DNA of 64,000 nt from Pseudomonas sp. BP8 (GTDB lineage Bacteria; Pseudomonadota; Gammaproteobacteria; Pseudomonadales; Pseudomonadaceae). Both the position numbers and the translations under genes were made by a program. Location of the stretch: NCBI RefSeq assembly GCF_017875955.1, contig NZ_JAGINK010000001.1, positions 749,001-813,000 on the forward strand, read 5' to 3'. The notes beneath the pieces are model-generated. The model saw only the letters and a program-made list of their open reading frames with translations. It did not search any database and was not told the DNA's origin. Within the stretch, counting starts at the first letter, position 1; every line of letters starts with the position of its first letter. Positions 53,211 to 63,015 of this stretch are shown here, one piece after another.

Positions 53211-55490
53211 ATGCTCAATACGCTGCGCAAGATCGTCCAGGAAGTGAACTCCGCCAAAGATCTCAAGACGGCGTTGGGGATCATTGTCTTGCGCGTCAAG
53301 GAGGCCATGGGCAGCCAGGTCTGCTCGGTCTACCTGCTCGACCCGGAAACCAACCGCTTCGTGCTGATGGCCTCCGAAGGCCTGAACAAGCGCTCCATCG
53401 GCAAGGTCAGCATGGCCCCCAACGAGGGGCTGGTCGGCTTGGTCGGTACTCGTGAAGAGCCGCTGAACCTGGAAAACGCCGCCGACCACCCGCGCTACCG
53501 CTACTTCGCTGAAACCGGCGAAGAGCGTTACGCGTCGTTCCTCGGTGCGCCGATCATTCACCACCGCCGGGTGGTCGGGGTGCTGGTCATCCAGCAGAAG
53601 GAGCGCCGCCAGTTCGACGAAGGCGAAGAAGCCTTCCTGGTCACCATGAGCGCACAGCTCGCCGGGGTTATCGCCCACGCCGAGGCGACCGGCTCGATTC
53701 GCGGCCTCGGCCGCCAGGGCAAGGGTATCCAGGAAGCGCGCTTCGTCGGTGTGCCGGGTTCGCCGGGTGCCGCCGTTGGCCGCGCAGTGGTCATGCTGCC
53801 GCCGGCCGACCTTGAAGTGGTCCCGGAGAAGACCGTCGATGACATCGACGCCGAACTCAAGCTGTTCAACAACGCCCTCGAAGGCGTGCGCGCCGACATG
53901 CGCAAACTGTCGGCCAAGCTCGCCACCCAGTTGCGCCCGGAAGAACGGGCGCTGTTCGACGTCTACCTGATGATGCTCGAAGACGCCGCCCTTGGCGGTG
54001 AAGTGGTCGAAGTCATCAAGACCGGCCAGTGGGCCCAGGGCGCGCTGCGTCAGGTGGTTGGCGAGCACGTCAATCGCTTCGAACTGATGGACGACGATTA
54101 CCTGCGCGAGCGCGCCTCCGACGTCAAGGACCTCGGTCGACGCCTGCTGGCCTATCTGCAGGAAGCCCGTTCGCAGACGCTGGTGTATGCCGAAAATACC
54201 ATCCTGGTCAGTGAAGAGCTGACCCCGGCGATGCTTGGCGAAGTGCCGGAAGGCAAGCTGGCCGGCCTGGTCTCGGTACTCGGTTCGGGCAACTCGCACG
54301 TGGCCATTCTGGCTCGGGCGATGGGCATTCCGACGGTCATGGGCCTGGTCGATCTGCCGTACTCCAAGGTCGACGGCATCGAAATGATCGTCGACGGCTA
54401 CAAGGGCGAGGTGTTCACCAACCCCAGCGATGTGCTGCGCAAGCAGTACAGCGAAGTGGTCGAAGAAGAGCGCGAACTGGCCAAAGGCCTGGACGCGCTG
54501 CGCGAGCTGCCGTGCGTGACGCCGGATGGTCACCGCATGCCGTTGTGGGTCAACACCGGCCTGCTCGCTGACGTCGCGCGCGCGCAGCAGCGAGGTGCCG
54601 AAGGGGTCGGCCTGTACCGCACCGAAGTGCCGTTCATGATCCAGCAGCGCTTCCCCAGCGAGAAAGAGCAGCTGGCGATTTACCGCGAGCAGTTGGCCGC
54701 CTTCCATCCTCTGCCGGTGACCATGCGTACCCTGGACATCGGCGGTGACAAGTCGCTGTCGTACTTCCCGATCAAGGAAGAAAACCCCTTCCTGGGCTGG
54801 CGCGGCATCCGCGTCACCCTCGACCACCCGGAAATCTTCCTGGTCCAGACCCGCGCCATGCTCAAGGCCAGCGAAGGCCTGAACAACCTGCGCATCCTGC
54901 TGCCGATGATCTCTGGCATCCACGAGCTGGAAGAAGCCCTGCACCTGATCCACCGTGCCTGGGGCGAAGTGCGTGATGAAGGCACCGACGTGCCGATGCC
55001 GCCGGTGGGGGTGATGGTCGAGATTCCTGCTGCGGTGTACCAGACCAAAGAGCTGGCGCGCCAGGTGGACTTCCTCTCGGTCGGCTCCAACGACCTGACC
55101 CAGTACCTGCTGGCCGTCGACCGCAACAACCCGCGGGTGGCCGATCTCTACGACTACCTGCACCCGGCGGTGCTGCAGGCGGTGCAGACAGTGGTGCGCG
55201 ATGCGCATGCCGAAGGCAAGCCGGTGAGTATCTGTGGCGAAATGGCCGGTGACCCGGCGGCGGCGATCCTGCTGATGGCGATGGGCTTCGACAGCTTGTC
55301 GATGAACGCCACCAACCTGCCCAAGGTGAAGTGGATGCTGCGCCAGATCAACATGAGCAAGGCCAAGGAGCTGCTTGCCGATGCCATGAGCCATGACAAC
55401 CCGCAGGTTATCCACAGCTCGTTGCAATTGGCCCTGAAGAACCTGGGGCTGGCGCGGATGATCGGGCCTGGCGCCGACAAGATACTTTGA
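53211..55490 (+). CDS. ptsP: PTS-Ntr enzyme I (phosphoenolpyruvate-protein phosphotransferase)
   Basis: Takes phosphate from PEP and passes it to NPr in the nitrogen-related PTS. The 759-residue protein has an N-terminal GAF domain (about 15-155) that senses nitrogen status (glutamine/2-oxoglutarate). An HPr-binding segment follows, then the phospho-histidine domain (active His near residue 363 in GSGNSHVAILARAMG) and the C-terminal PEP-binding barrel (EVPFMIQQRFPSEKEQ; CGEMAGDP). Length fits EI-Ntr. It is co-directional with rppH. Confidence 0.95.
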   Translation: MLNTLRKIVQEVNSAKDLKTALGIIVLRVKEAMGSQVCSVYLLDPETNRFVLMASEGLNKRSIGKVSMAPNEGLVGLVGTREEPLNLENAADHPRYRYFAETGEERYASFLGAPIIHHRRVVGVLVIQQKERRQFDEGEEAFLVTMSAQLAGVIAHAEATGSIRGLGRQGKGIQEARFVGVPGSPGAAVGRAVVMLPPADLEVVPEKTVDDIDAELKLFNNALEGVRADMRKLSAKLATQLRPEERALFDVYLMMLEDAALGGEVVEVIKTGQWAQGALRQVVGEHVNRFELMDDDYLRERASDVKDLGRRLLAYLQEARSQTLVYAENTILVSEELTPAMLGEVPEGKLAGLVSVLGSGNSHVAILARAMGIPTVMGLVDLPYSKVDGIEMIVDGYKGEVFTNPSDVLRKQYSEVVEEERELAKGLDALRELPCVTPDGHRMPLWVNTGLLADVARAQQRGAEGVGLYRTEVPFMIQQRFPSEKEQLAIYREQLAAFHPLPVTMRTLDIGGDKSLSYFPIKEENPFLGWRGIRVTLDHPEIFLVQTRAMLKASEGLNNLRILLPMISGIHELEEALHLIHRAWGEVRDEGTDVPMPPVGVMVEIPAAVYQTKELARQVDFLSVGSNDLTQYLLAVDRNNPRVADLYDYLHPAVLQAVQTVVRDAHAEGKPVSICGEMAGDPAAAILLMAMGFDSLSMNATNLPKVKWMLRQINMSKAKELLADAMSHDNPQVIHSSLQLALKNLGLARMIGPGADKIL

Positions 55491-55496
55491 GGTACC

Positions 55497-55515
55497 GGGG
55501 GCGCGTAGCGCCCCC
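55497..55515. terminator. Hairpin between ptsP and the convergent NRDE gene
   Basis: GGGGGCGC-GTA-GCGCCCCC, a perfect 8-bp stem without a T-tract on either strand. Confidence 0.5.
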
Positions 55516-55523
55516 CAGCAATC

Positions 55524-56270
55524 TCAATCCTGCACCTCAATTTCCCCAAGATGCCCACCAAACGGCCCAAAGCTGCGCTCGACCATCCGCCGCCGCCCTT
55601 GGGCATCGACAATCAGCACTGTACTCGCCCGCGTCCCATAGTTCTGGCTGGCAATGAACGCACTGGACAACAACCGCTCCGTCGCCAGGCCAACCCCGGT
55701 TTGCGGCAGATCCGCGTCCGCCGCCGGCTGGCCGTCAGCGAGCAGCGTCAGCAAGCGCTGCGGATCCGCCTCATCAAGCAGTTGCTCCAACCCTGTACGG
55801 GTCTTTACCAGCTTCGGCCAAGGCGTATCCAGCCCTGCGTTGGACAGCCCGTAAACACCTGCCTCAAGCAGCCGCGGCGTCGCCTCACGGGCATGCACAA
55901 AGCCCAACTGCTCGGCATCGCCCACCAGCAGGTTGAACCCGGAATATCGCGCGCTGCGGCTGGCGACCTGGTCCAGGTACTGCTCAACCGCAAGCTCGCC
56001 ACGCAAATAGGCCGCCACCAGTTCGCCCCGTGAACGCGGCCCCGGTGCCTGCCCCGGATCACGAATATTGGTCAATGCCGCGAAGCGCCCACCAGGCCCG
56101 ATACCCAGCCAGGTACCGCCCGCTTCCAGGTCGCGCCCCGCATAGACACCGGGCGCGTCTTCCCAGGCCGCGAGCGCCTGGGTCGGCCGGGCGTAGAACT
56201 CGTCACGGTTGGCCGCGACGATCAGCGGCAGGGCGTGCCCCGGCCGCCAGGCAAATACGATCAGACACAT
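55524..56270 (-). CDS. NRDE/TANGO2-family protein
   Basis: A 248-residue protein beginning MCLIVFAWRPGH, with the eponymous AANRDEFYARP motif and the GGTWLGIGPGGRFAALTNIR block. The Cys2 N-terminus suggests an Ntn-hydrolase-like fold. The human homologue TANGO2 has been linked to haem and lipid handling; the bacterial role is unknown. It is convergent with ptsP and divergent from the TauE-like gene. Confidence 0.88.
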   Translation of the reverse strand: MCLIVFAWRPGHALPLIVAANRDEFYARPTQALAAWEDAPGVYAGRDLEAGGTWLGIGPGGRFAALTNIRDPGQAPGPRSRGELVAAYLRGELAVEQYLDQVASRSARYSGFNLLVGDAEQLGFVHAREATPRLLEAGVYGLSNAGLDTPWPKLVKTRTGLEQLLDEADPQRLLTLLADGQPAADADLPQTGVGLATERLLSSAFIASQNYGTRASTVLIVDAQGRRRMVERSFGPFGGHLGEIEVQD

Positions 56271-56421
56271 AGGTTGGCCTCTGTGGTTTGCCTCACTCTA
56301 GCCACTGGGCGGCGTCAGATCCATCCTGTCACAGCGTTCACCGCTGCCTGTCGCAGAGTTCACTAGAGCCGCGACCCCGGCTTCCGTTACCATGCCGGAT
56401 TGAATTGCTAGGGGTCGACGA

Positions 56422-57204
56422 ATGGAGTTCGTACTCTACCTGCTGTTGGGAGCCTGCGCCGGCGTACTGGCCGGGCTGTTCGGCGTGGGCGGCGGCATCA
56501 TCATCGTGCCGGTGCTGGTGTTCAGCTTTACCTTGCAAGGCTTCGACCCCGGCGTACTTACCCACCTGGCGGTGGGCACCTCGCTGGCGACCATCGTCTT
56601 CACCTCGATCAATGCCGTGCGTGAGCACCATCGCAAAGGCGCCGTGCAGTGGCCGATCTTTGCCTGGATGACGCTGGGCATTCTCATCGGCGCCGGCATC
56701 GGTGCCAAGACCGCCTCGCTGATCCAAGGCCCGATGCTGCAGAAGATCATTGGCGTGTTCGCCCTGGTGATCGCGGCGCAGATGGCCCTCGAGCTGAAAC
56801 CCAAGGCCAGCCGTGGCGTGCCCGGCAAACCGGTGCTGACCGGCGCTGGCGTGGTGATTGGCTGGGCGTCGGCGATTTTCGGCATCGGCGGCGGCTCGCT
56901 GACCGTGCCGTTCCTGACCTGGCGCAGCCTGCCCATGCAGCAGGCGGTGGCAACGTCGTCGGCCTGTGGCCTGCCGATTGCCCTGGCCAGTGCCTTGAGT
57001 TTCATGCTGCTGGGCTGGCACGAAACGCACCTGCCGGCGCACAGCCTCGGTTTCGTCTATTTGCCGGCGTTGCTGGGCATCGCCGTGACCAGCATGTTCT
57101 TTGCCCGCTATGGCGCGCGGTTGGCGCACCGGCTGTCGCCGCGCCTGCTCAAGCGTCTGTTTGCCGCGCTGCTGTTCTGCGTCGGCCTCAGCTTCCTGAT
57201 TTGA
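56422..57204 (+). CDS. TauE/SafE-family sulfite/anion exporter
   Basis: A 260-residue inner-membrane protein with about eight helices in two similar halves ([15 protein letters not shown] near the start; [16 protein letters not shown] in the middle). This double GxGGG motif is the hallmark of TauE/SafE (DUF81). Members export sulfite, sulfoacetate or other organic anions. Given the sulfur genes elsewhere in the window a sulfite role is tempting, but the immediate context (lgt, thyA) is housekeeping. Lgt starts 16 bp downstream. Confidence 0.9.
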   Translation: MEFVLYLLLGACAGVLAGLFGVGGGIIIVPVLVFSFTLQGFDPGVLTHLAVGTSLATIVFTSINAVREHHRKGAVQWPIFAWMTLGILIGAGIGAKTASLIQGPMLQKIIGVFALVIAAQMALELKPKASRGVPGKPVLTGAGVVIGWASAIFGIGGGSLTVPFLTWRSLPMQQAVATSSACGLPIALASALSFMLLGWHETHLPAHSLGFVYLPALLGIAVTSMFFARYGARLAHRLSPRLLKRLFAALLFCVGLSFLI

Positions 57205-57220
57205 ATCGAGAGGAACCCTA

Positions 57221-58030
57221 ATGCTGCCTTACCCGCAGATCGACCCCGTGGCCATAGCCCTCGGGCCGCTGAAAATTCACTGGTACGGGCTGATGTACCT
57301 GATCGGCATCGGCGGTGCCTGGCTGCTGGCCTCGCGCCGGCTGAACCGCTTCGACCCGACCTGGAACCGTGAAAAGCTCTCCGACCTGGTGTTCTGGCTA
57401 TCCATGGGCGTAATTGTCGGTGGGCGCCTGGGCTATGTGCTGTTCTACGATCTGCAAGCCTACCTGGCCAATCCGACGCTGATCTTCGAAGTGTGGAAGG
57501 GTGGCATGTCGTTCCATGGTGGCTTCATCGGCGTGATGCTGGCAGCGCTGTGGTTCGGCAAACGCAACAACAAGTCGTTCTTCGAGCTGATGGACTTCGT
57601 TGCGCCGATGGTGCCGATCGGCCTGGGTGCCGGGCGCATCGGCAACTTCATCAATGCCGAGCTGTGGGGCAAGGCCACCGACGTGCCGTGGGCGATGGTC
57701 TTCCCACCGTTCAGCGACCCGGCGCAACTGCCGCGCCACCCGTCGCAGCTGTACCAGTTCGCGCTGGAAGGTGTGGCACTATTCCTGATTCTCTGGCTGT
57801 ATTCGCGCAAGCCGCGGCCTACCATGGCCGTCTCCGGCATGTTCGCGCTGTTCTACGGAATTTTCCGCTTCATCGTCGAATTCGTGCGAGTGCCCGACGC
57901 CCAGCTTGGCTATATTGCCTTCGGCTGGCTGACCATGGGGCAGTTGCTGTGCGTGCCGATGATCCTCGCCGGCCTCGGCCTGATCTGGTGGGCCTACAAC
58001 CGCAAACCCACGGCCAAGGCCGCCGTCTGA
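57221..58030 (+). CDS. lgt: Prolipoprotein diacylglyceryl transferase
   Basis: Transfers diacylglycerol from phosphatidylglycerol to the lipobox cysteine of prolipoproteins, the first step of lipoprotein maturation. The 269-residue protein has about seven membrane helices. Conserved blocks are [13 protein letters not shown] (essential His) and [14 protein letters not shown] (Lgt signature). It follows the TauE-like gene by 16 bp and is separated from thyA by an intrinsic terminator. It would lipidate the two RND adaptors seen earlier. Confidence 0.96.
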   Translation: MLPYPQIDPVAIALGPLKIHWYGLMYLIGIGGAWLLASRRLNRFDPTWNREKLSDLVFWLSMGVIVGGRLGYVLFYDLQAYLANPTLIFEVWKGGMSFHGGFIGVMLAALWFGKRNNKSFFELMDFVAPMVPIGLGAGRIGNFINAELWGKATDVPWAMVFPPFSDPAQLPRHPSQLYQFALEGVALFLILWLYSRKPRPTMAVSGMFALFYGIFRFIVEFVRVPDAQLGYIAFGWLTMGQLLCVPMILAGLGLIWWAYNRKPTAKAAV

Positions 58031-58035
58031 TTTCC

Positions 58036-58066
58036 ACGGCAGGGGTGATCCCCCTGCCGTTCTTGT
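58036..58066 (+). terminator. Intrinsic terminator between lgt and thyA
   Basis: Perfect 10-bp stem ACGGCAGGGG/CCCCTGCCGT, 5-nt loop, then TTCTTGTT. It ends 12 bp before the thyA start, so thyA must have read-through or its own promoter inside lgt. Confidence 0.8.
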
Positions 58067-58078
58067 TACAGGTAAGCC

Positions 58079-59050
58079 ATGAAACAGTATCTAGATCTGG
58101 TCCGCGACGTTATCGAAAACGGCACCCTGCAGGGCAACCGCACCGGTATCCGCACCATCAGCCTGCCCGGCGCCATGCTGCGCTTCGACCTGCAGAAGGG
58201 CTTTCCCGCCATCACCACCCGCAGGCTGGCGTTCAAGTCGGCGATCGGCGAGATGGTCGGCTTCCTGCGTGGAGTGAAGAACGCCGGTGAATTCCGTGAG
58301 CTGGGCTGCAAGGTCTGGGACCAGAACGCCAACGAGAACGCCCAGTGGCTGGCCAACCCGTTCCGCCAGGGGCATGACGACCTCGGTGAAATCTACGGCG
58401 TGCAATGGCGCCAGTGGCCGGGCTACAAGCGTGTACCGCTGAGCAATCCGGCGGCCATCGAGATGGCCGAGCAGCAGGGCTTCCGTAAGATCGCCCAGGA
58501 CGAGGAAGACGGCCAGGCGTTCGTCATTCTCTACAAGGCGATCGATCAGGTGCGCCAATGCCTGGACACCATCGCCAACGACCCGGGCAGCCGCCGCATT
58601 CTGTTCCACGGCTGGAACTGCGCCCAGCTTGACGAAATGGCCCTGCCGCCGTGCCACTTGCTGTACCAGTTCCACCCGAATGTCGAGACCAGGGAAATTT
58701 CCCTGACCCTTTACATCCGCTCCAATGACCTGGGCCTGGGTACACCGTTCAACCTCACCGAAGGTGCTGCGCTGCTGTCGCTGTTCGGCCGCCTGACCGG
58801 CTACACGCCGCGCTGGTTCACCTACTTCATCGGTGATGCCCATGTGTACGAAAACCACCTGGACATGCTCAATGAGCAGCTCAAGCGCGAGCCGCTGGAA
58901 GCGCCCAAGCTGGTGATCAGTGACCGTGTGCCGGACTTCGCCAAGACTGGAAAGTACGAGCCTGAATGGCTGGAGAAGATCGAACCGAGCGACTTCAGCC
59001 TGGAAGGGTATGAGCACCATGCGCCAATGACGGCGCCGATGGCGGTCTGA
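58079..59050 (+). CDS. thyA: Thymidylate synthase, extended form
   Basis: Methylates dUMP to dTMP with methylene-tetrahydrofolate. The 323-residue protein is about 60 residues longer than E. coli ThyA. The extra residues lie between about 80 and 150 (around [15 protein letters not shown] and [16 protein letters not shown]), in the small domain. Catalytic Cys192 in [10 protein letters not shown], the folate region near the C-terminus and RxxFxxxxGxN-like blocks are intact. I recall this longer form as normal for Pseudomonas. Confidence 0.95.
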   Translation: MKQYLDLVRDVIENGTLQGNRTGIRTISLPGAMLRFDLQKGFPAITTRRLAFKSAIGEMVGFLRGVKNAGEFRELGCKVWDQNANENAQWLANPFRQGHDDLGEIYGVQWRQWPGYKRVPLSNPAAIEMAEQQGFRKIAQDEEDGQAFVILYKAIDQVRQCLDTIANDPGSRRILFHGWNCAQLDEMALPPCHLLYQFHPNVETREISLTLYIRSNDLGLGTPFNLTEGAALLSLFGRLTGYTPRWFTYFIGDAHVYENHLDMLNEQLKREPLEAPKLVISDRVPDFAKTGKYEPEWLEKIEPSDFSLEGYEHHAPMTAPMAV

Positions 59051-59061
59051 GCAATCGTGAG

Positions 59062-59160
59062 CCTGTAGCGGGCTTGCCCCGCGAAGAGGCCGGCACCGTC
59101 AACGCGGATAGCTGGCACCGGCTTCGCCGGTGTTCGCGGGGCAAGCCCGCTCCTACACGG
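59062..59160. repeat. REP pair (class I, divergent arrangement)
   Basis: The order here is reversed: GCGGGCTTGCCCCGCGAAG first, CGCGGGGCAAGCCCGCTCC second, with a CACCGGC-TTC-GCCGGTG hairpin between. It separates thyA from cadR. Confidence 0.85.
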
Positions 59161-59161
59161 G

Positions 59162-59605
59162 TCAGTGCCCGTGACTGCGCCCCACATGGGAATGCTCGGT
59201 CTCCGGCACCGATACCGCCCCATTCACCTCCAATTGCTGCAAGATTGCGCACTCTGCCCCCGGCGCGGTGCAGCGCTGGCGCAATTCCAGCAACTGCGCC
59301 TGCAACGCCATCAAGCCATCGATACGTGCCTGCACGTGCTCGATATGCTCATCGATCAACGCATTGACGCTGCCACATTGCCCCTCGGGGCTGTCGCGCA
59401 GGCGCAGCAGGCTGCGGATCTCGTCCAGGGTCATGTCCAGGGTGCGGCAGTTGCGGATAAAGGTCAGGCGTTCGACGTGAGCCTGGGTATAGAGCCGGTA
59501 ATTGCCCTCGCTGCGCGCAGGCTCCGGCAACAGTTGCTCACGCTCGTAATAGCGCACGGTCTCGACAGCGCAGTCGGTGGCCTTGGCCAATTCTCCGATC
59601 TTCAT
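59162..59605 (-). CDS. cadR: Cadmium-responsive MerR-family regulator
   Basis: Represses and, with Cd(II), activates the divergent cadA promoter by DNA distortion. The 147-residue protein has the MerR winged helix (MKIGELAKATDCAVETVRYY), a dimerisation helix and metal ligands Cys77, Cys112 and Cys119. The C-terminal tail is His-rich (HSHVGRSHGH). These positions match the described P. putida CadR. It probably controls its own transcription from the overlapping promoter. Confidence 0.94.
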   Translation of the reverse strand: MKIGELAKATDCAVETVRYYEREQLLPEPARSEGNYRLYTQAHVERLTFIRNCRTLDMTLDEIRSLLRLRDSPEGQCGSVNALIDEHIEHVQARIDGLMALQAQLLELRQRCTAPGAECAILQQLEVNGAVSVPETEHSHVGRSHGH

Positions 59606-59626
59606 GACGAATCTCCTGCAGGTGGC

Positions 59627-59650
59627 TTGACCCTATAGTGGCTACAGGGT
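59627..59650 (+). promoter_or_regulatory. CadR operator in the cadA promoter
   Basis: TTGACC (59627-59632) serves as the -35. The dyad ACCCTATAG...CTACAGGGT (59630-59638/59642-59650) overlaps it and fills the spacer, as in MerR-type promoters with long -35/-10 spacing. It matches my memory of the known P. putida CadR box. Confidence 0.8.
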
Positions 59651-59687
59651 GTTCACTTGGCAACAGGCTCCCTTTAAGGACGAATCC

Positions 59688-61940
59688 ATGTACCAGCCTG
59701 TCAGCCCCGAAAAGCGCCACGATCATCTCCATGCTCATGACCCTGCAGCCCAAGGTCATAGCCACGATGCCCACGCCCATAGCTGCTGTGGCGCCAGTGC
59801 CGGGCCGTCGCTGGTCCAGCTGAGCGAAACCGCGAGTAGCGATGCGCAGCTCAGCCGTTTCCGCATCCAGGCCATGGACTGTCCCACCGAGCAGACCCTG
59901 ATCCAGGACAAGCTGGGCAAGATGGCCGGTATCGAGCAACTGGAGTTCAACCTGATCAACCGGGTGCTCGGCGTGCGCCACACCCTGCTGGGCACGGCTG
60001 AGATCGAGCGGGCCATCGCCAGCCTGGGCATGCACGCGGAGCCGCTCGGCGAGGAAGATGCCGGCACTGCGGCGCCCGTGGTCAAGACCCGCTGGTGGCC
60101 ATTGGCGCTGTCCGGGGTAGCCGCAATTGCCGCCGAAGTGCTGCATTTCAGCGGCGTGGCGCCTGAGTGGCTGGTCGCCGCGCTGGCCTTGGCGGCGATC
60201 CTCGGCTGCGGCCTTGGCACGTACAAGAAGGGCTGGATCGCCCTGAAAAACCGCAACCTCAACATCAATGCCCTGATGAGCATCGCCGTGACCGGCGCGG
60301 TACTGATCGGCCAGTGGCCGGAAGCGGCCATGGTCATGGTGCTGTTCACCGTTGCCGAATTGATCGAGGCGCGCTCGCTGGACCGAGCACGCAATGCCAT
60401 CGGTAGCCTGATGCAACTGAGTCCGGACATGGCCACGGTGCAGCAGGCGGATGGCCAATGGCGCGAGCTGGAGGTGCGCGATGTCGGGATAGGCGCCGTG
60501 GTCCGGGTACGCCCGGGGGAACGTATCGGCCTGGATGGCGAAGTGTTGAGTGGTCAATCAAGCGTCGATCAGGCGCCGATCACCGGCGAAAGCCTGCCGG
60601 TCGAGAAGGCGCTGGGCGACAAGTTGTTTGCCGGCACGATCAACCAGGAAGGCGCGCTCGAGTACCGGGTCAGCGCGTTAGCCGGGCAGTCGACCCTGGC
60701 GCGGATCATCAAGGCGGTGGAAGAGGCTCAGGGCGCCCGTGCGCCGACCCAGCGCTTTGTCGATCGCTTCTCGCGCATCTACACCCCGGTGGTGTTTGCC
60801 CTGGCCCTGGCGGTGGCCGTCCTGCCACCGCTGTTCATGGCCGGCGCCTGGTTCGACTGGATCTACCGCGCCTTGGTCCTGCTGGTGGTGGCGTGCCCGT
60901 GTGCGCTGGTGATCTCCACCCCGGTGACCATCGTCAGCGGCCTGGCCGCTGCGGCGCGCAAAGGCATCCTGATCAAGGGCGGTGTGTATTTGGAGGGGGG
61001 GCGCAAACTCGACTTCCTGGCCTTGGACAAGACCGGCACGATTACCCACGGCAAGCCGGTGCAGACCGATTTTGTCGTCCTGGATCCGCGCGTCGAGGGC
61101 CGTGCGCAAGCGCTGGCCGCCAGCTTGGGCGAGCGCTCGGATCACCCGGTATCTCGCGCCATTGCCCAGTTCGCCAAGGGCCAAGGCGTGGTCTTGAGCG
61201 AGGTCAGCGAGTTCGCCGCCTTGGCCGGGCGCGGTGTACGTGGGGAGATCGACGGAACCCCTTATCACTTGGGCAACCACCGCCTGGTCGAAGAGCTGGG
61301 CGTGTGCTCAGCCCAGCTCGAGGCGCAGCTGGATGCCCTCGAGCGCCAAGGCAAGACCGTGGTCCTGCTGCTCGACCGCAGCGGCCCGCTGGCCCTGTTC
61401 GCCGTGGCCGACACGGTCAAGGACAGCAGCCGCCAGGCCATCGCCGAGTTGCATGAGCTGGGCATCAAGACGGTCATGCTGACCGGCGACAATCCGCATA
61501 CGGCCCAGGCCATCGCCGCCCAGGTCGGCATCGACCGGGCCGAGGGCAACCTGCTGCCGAGCGACAAGCTGAAGACCATCGAGGCGCTTTATGCCGAGGG
61601 CCACCGGGTCGGCATGGTCGGCGACGGTATCAACGACGCGCCGGCCCTGGCCCGCGCCGAAATCGGCTTCGCCATGGCCGCGGCGGGTACCGATACCGCC
61701 ATCGAAACCGCCGACGTGGCGCTGATGGACGACGACTTGCGCAAAATTCCCGCCTTCGTCAGGCTGTCGCGGCGAAGTGCGGCGATCCTTATCCAGAACA
61801 TCGTTCTGGCCCTGGGGATCAAGGCGATCTTCCTGGCGATCACCTTTGCCGGCATGGCCACCCTGTGGATGGCGGTGTTCGCTGACATGGGCGTGAGCCT
61901 GCTGGTGGTCTTCAACGGTCTGCGCCTGTTGCGCAAGTAA
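59688..61940 (+). CDS. cadA: Cadmium/zinc-exporting P-type ATPase
   Basis: Inner-membrane P1B-ATPase that pumps Cd(II), Zn(II) and Pb(II) out of the cytosol. The 750-residue protein has a His-rich N-terminus (HDHLHAHDPAAQGHSHDAHAH), a metal-binding domain with MDCPTEQ and eight predicted helices. It also has the CPC transport motif (about 402-404), phosphorylated Asp447 in DKTGTITHG, and the GDGINDAPAL hinge. The ATG at 59688 follows AAGGA; the ATG at 59649 precedes the ribosome site. It is divergent from cadR and controlled through the shared operator. Confidence 0.95.
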   Translation: MYQPVSPEKRHDHLHAHDPAAQGHSHDAHAHSCCGASAGPSLVQLSETASSDAQLSRFRIQAMDCPTEQTLIQDKLGKMAGIEQLEFNLINRVLGVRHTLLGTAEIERAIASLGMHAEPLGEEDAGTAAPVVKTRWWPLALSGVAAIAAEVLHFSGVAPEWLVAALALAAILGCGLGTYKKGWIALKNRNLNINALMSIAVTGAVLIGQWPEAAMVMVLFTVAELIEARSLDRARNAIGSLMQLSPDMATVQQADGQWRELEVRDVGIGAVVRVRPGERIGLDGEVLSGQSSVDQAPITGESLPVEKALGDKLFAGTINQEGALEYRVSALAGQSTLARIIKAVEEAQGARAPTQRFVDRFSRIYTPVVFALALAVAVLPPLFMAGAWFDWIYRALVLLVVACPCALVISTPVTIVSGLAAAARKGILIKGGVYLEGGRKLDFLALDKTGTITHGKPVQTDFVVLDPRVEGRAQALAASLGERSDHPVSRAIAQFAKGQGVVLSEVSEFAALAGRGVRGEIDGTPYHLGNHRLVEELGVCSAQLEAQLDALERQGKTVVLLLDRSGPLALFAVADTVKDSSRQAIAELHELGIKTVMLTGDNPHTAQAIAAQVGIDRAEGNLLPSDKLKTIEALYAEGHRVGMVGDGINDAPALARAEIGFAMAAAGTDTAIETADVALMDDDLRKIPAFVRLSRRSAAILIQNIVLALGIKAIFLAITFAGMATLWMAVFADMGVSLLVVFNGLRLLRK

Positions 61941-61949
61941 GGGATGTAC

Positions 61950-62819
61950 ATGCTGAGTTCCGAGCTCAAAGCATTCTACATGGTGGCCCGCCTGGGCAGC
62001 ATTACCCTGGCGGCGAAGAAGCTCGGCCTCAGCCAGCCGACGGTGACCACGCAGATCCGCAACCTGGAGAGCCAGTATGCGGTGGAGCTGTTCTACCGCG
62101 GCGGTCGCCGTCTGGTGCTCAGCGAAGAGGGCGCGCGCCTGCTGCCGATGGTCAAGGCGCTGCTGCAGCAGGAAGCGGACATCGAGTTCGAGCTGCGCAA
62201 CAGTGGCCAGGCCCAGGGCAGCCTGCGCATTGCCGCTACCGCGCCGTATTACATCCTCGACCTGGTCAAGGTGTTTCGCGAACGCCTGCCGCAGGTCGAG
62301 GTGGCGGTGGAGATCGGCAACTCGCAGCAGGTGCTGGAGATGCTCGAGGATTATCGGGTGGACCTCGCCGCGTCGTCGCAACTGGTCGAAGACGCCCGGT
62401 TGATTCGGCGTGTGCTGGGGGCTGACCCGCTGGTGCTGGCGGTGCACCGCAGTCATCCGTTGGCACAACGCCAGGCGGTGTCTATCGAGGCGTTGGCGGG
62501 CCATTGCCTGCTGATGCGCGAGCAGGGTTCGACCACGCGCACGCTGACCGAACAGATGCTGGCCGCTGCGGGGGTCAAGGTGGGCACATTGCTGGAGATT
62601 GGCAGCCGTGAGTCGATCCGTGAAGCGGTGTTGCGCAATATCGGCGTGAGCATCATTGCCCGCCATGAAGTGCCGCATAACTCGGAACTGAAGGTGTTGG
62701 TGCTCGACGATGCACCGGTCATGCACGAGTACCTGTACTGCCTCAAAGAGCGCCGCCAGGCGCGCTTGCCGGCGGCGTTTCTCGGGGTGGCGCAGGAGGT
62801 CACGGGTTCGCAGTTCTGA
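61950..62819 (+). CDS. LysR-family transcriptional regulator
   Basis: A 289-residue LysR regulator. The N-terminal winged helix reads FYMVARLGSITLAAKKLGLSQ, followed by a type 2 periplasmic-binding-like effector domain (LRIAATAPYYILDLVKVF). ATG 61950 (MLSSELK) is the usual start; ATG 61944 is 2 residues longer. It starts 9 bp after cadA but probably belongs functionally to the ABC transporter genes that follow, which I associate with 2-aminoethylphosphonate uptake in P. putida. Ligand and targets are inferred from position. Confidence 0.85.
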   Translation: MLSSELKAFYMVARLGSITLAAKKLGLSQPTVTTQIRNLESQYAVELFYRGGRRLVLSEEGARLLPMVKALLQQEADIEFELRNSGQAQGSLRIAATAPYYILDLVKVFRERLPQVEVAVEIGNSQQVLEMLEDYRVDLAASSQLVEDARLIRRVLGADPLVLAVHRSHPLAQRQAVSIEALAGHCLLMREQGSTTRTLTEQMLAAAGVKVGTLLEIGSRESIREAVLRNIGVSIIARHEVPHNSELKVLVLDDAPVMHEYLYCLKERRQARLPAAFLGVAQEVTGSQF

Positions 62820-62831
62820 GGGGCTGTCAGT

Positions 62832-62906
62832 GCCGGCCTCTTCACGGGGTCGGCGCTGTACCCAGTACCTGTAGGAGCGGGCTTGCCCCGCGAAGAGGCC
62901 GGCCCG
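62832..62906. repeat. REP pair (class I, left copy degenerate)
   Basis: Left arm CCGGCCTCTTCACGGGG has lost its core; right arm GCGGGCTTGCCCCGCGAAG is complete, with GGCCGG/CCGGCC outer ends. Confidence 0.78.
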
Positions 62907-63015
62907 GCCACACCAAAATCCACCTATACCCCTATCGGCAGCTTTTGCTCCAACGCCACAGAACATTCGCATTGCCTACCTAGCATGGCCTCCATCTCTT
63001 CGACGAGGCCCTGTC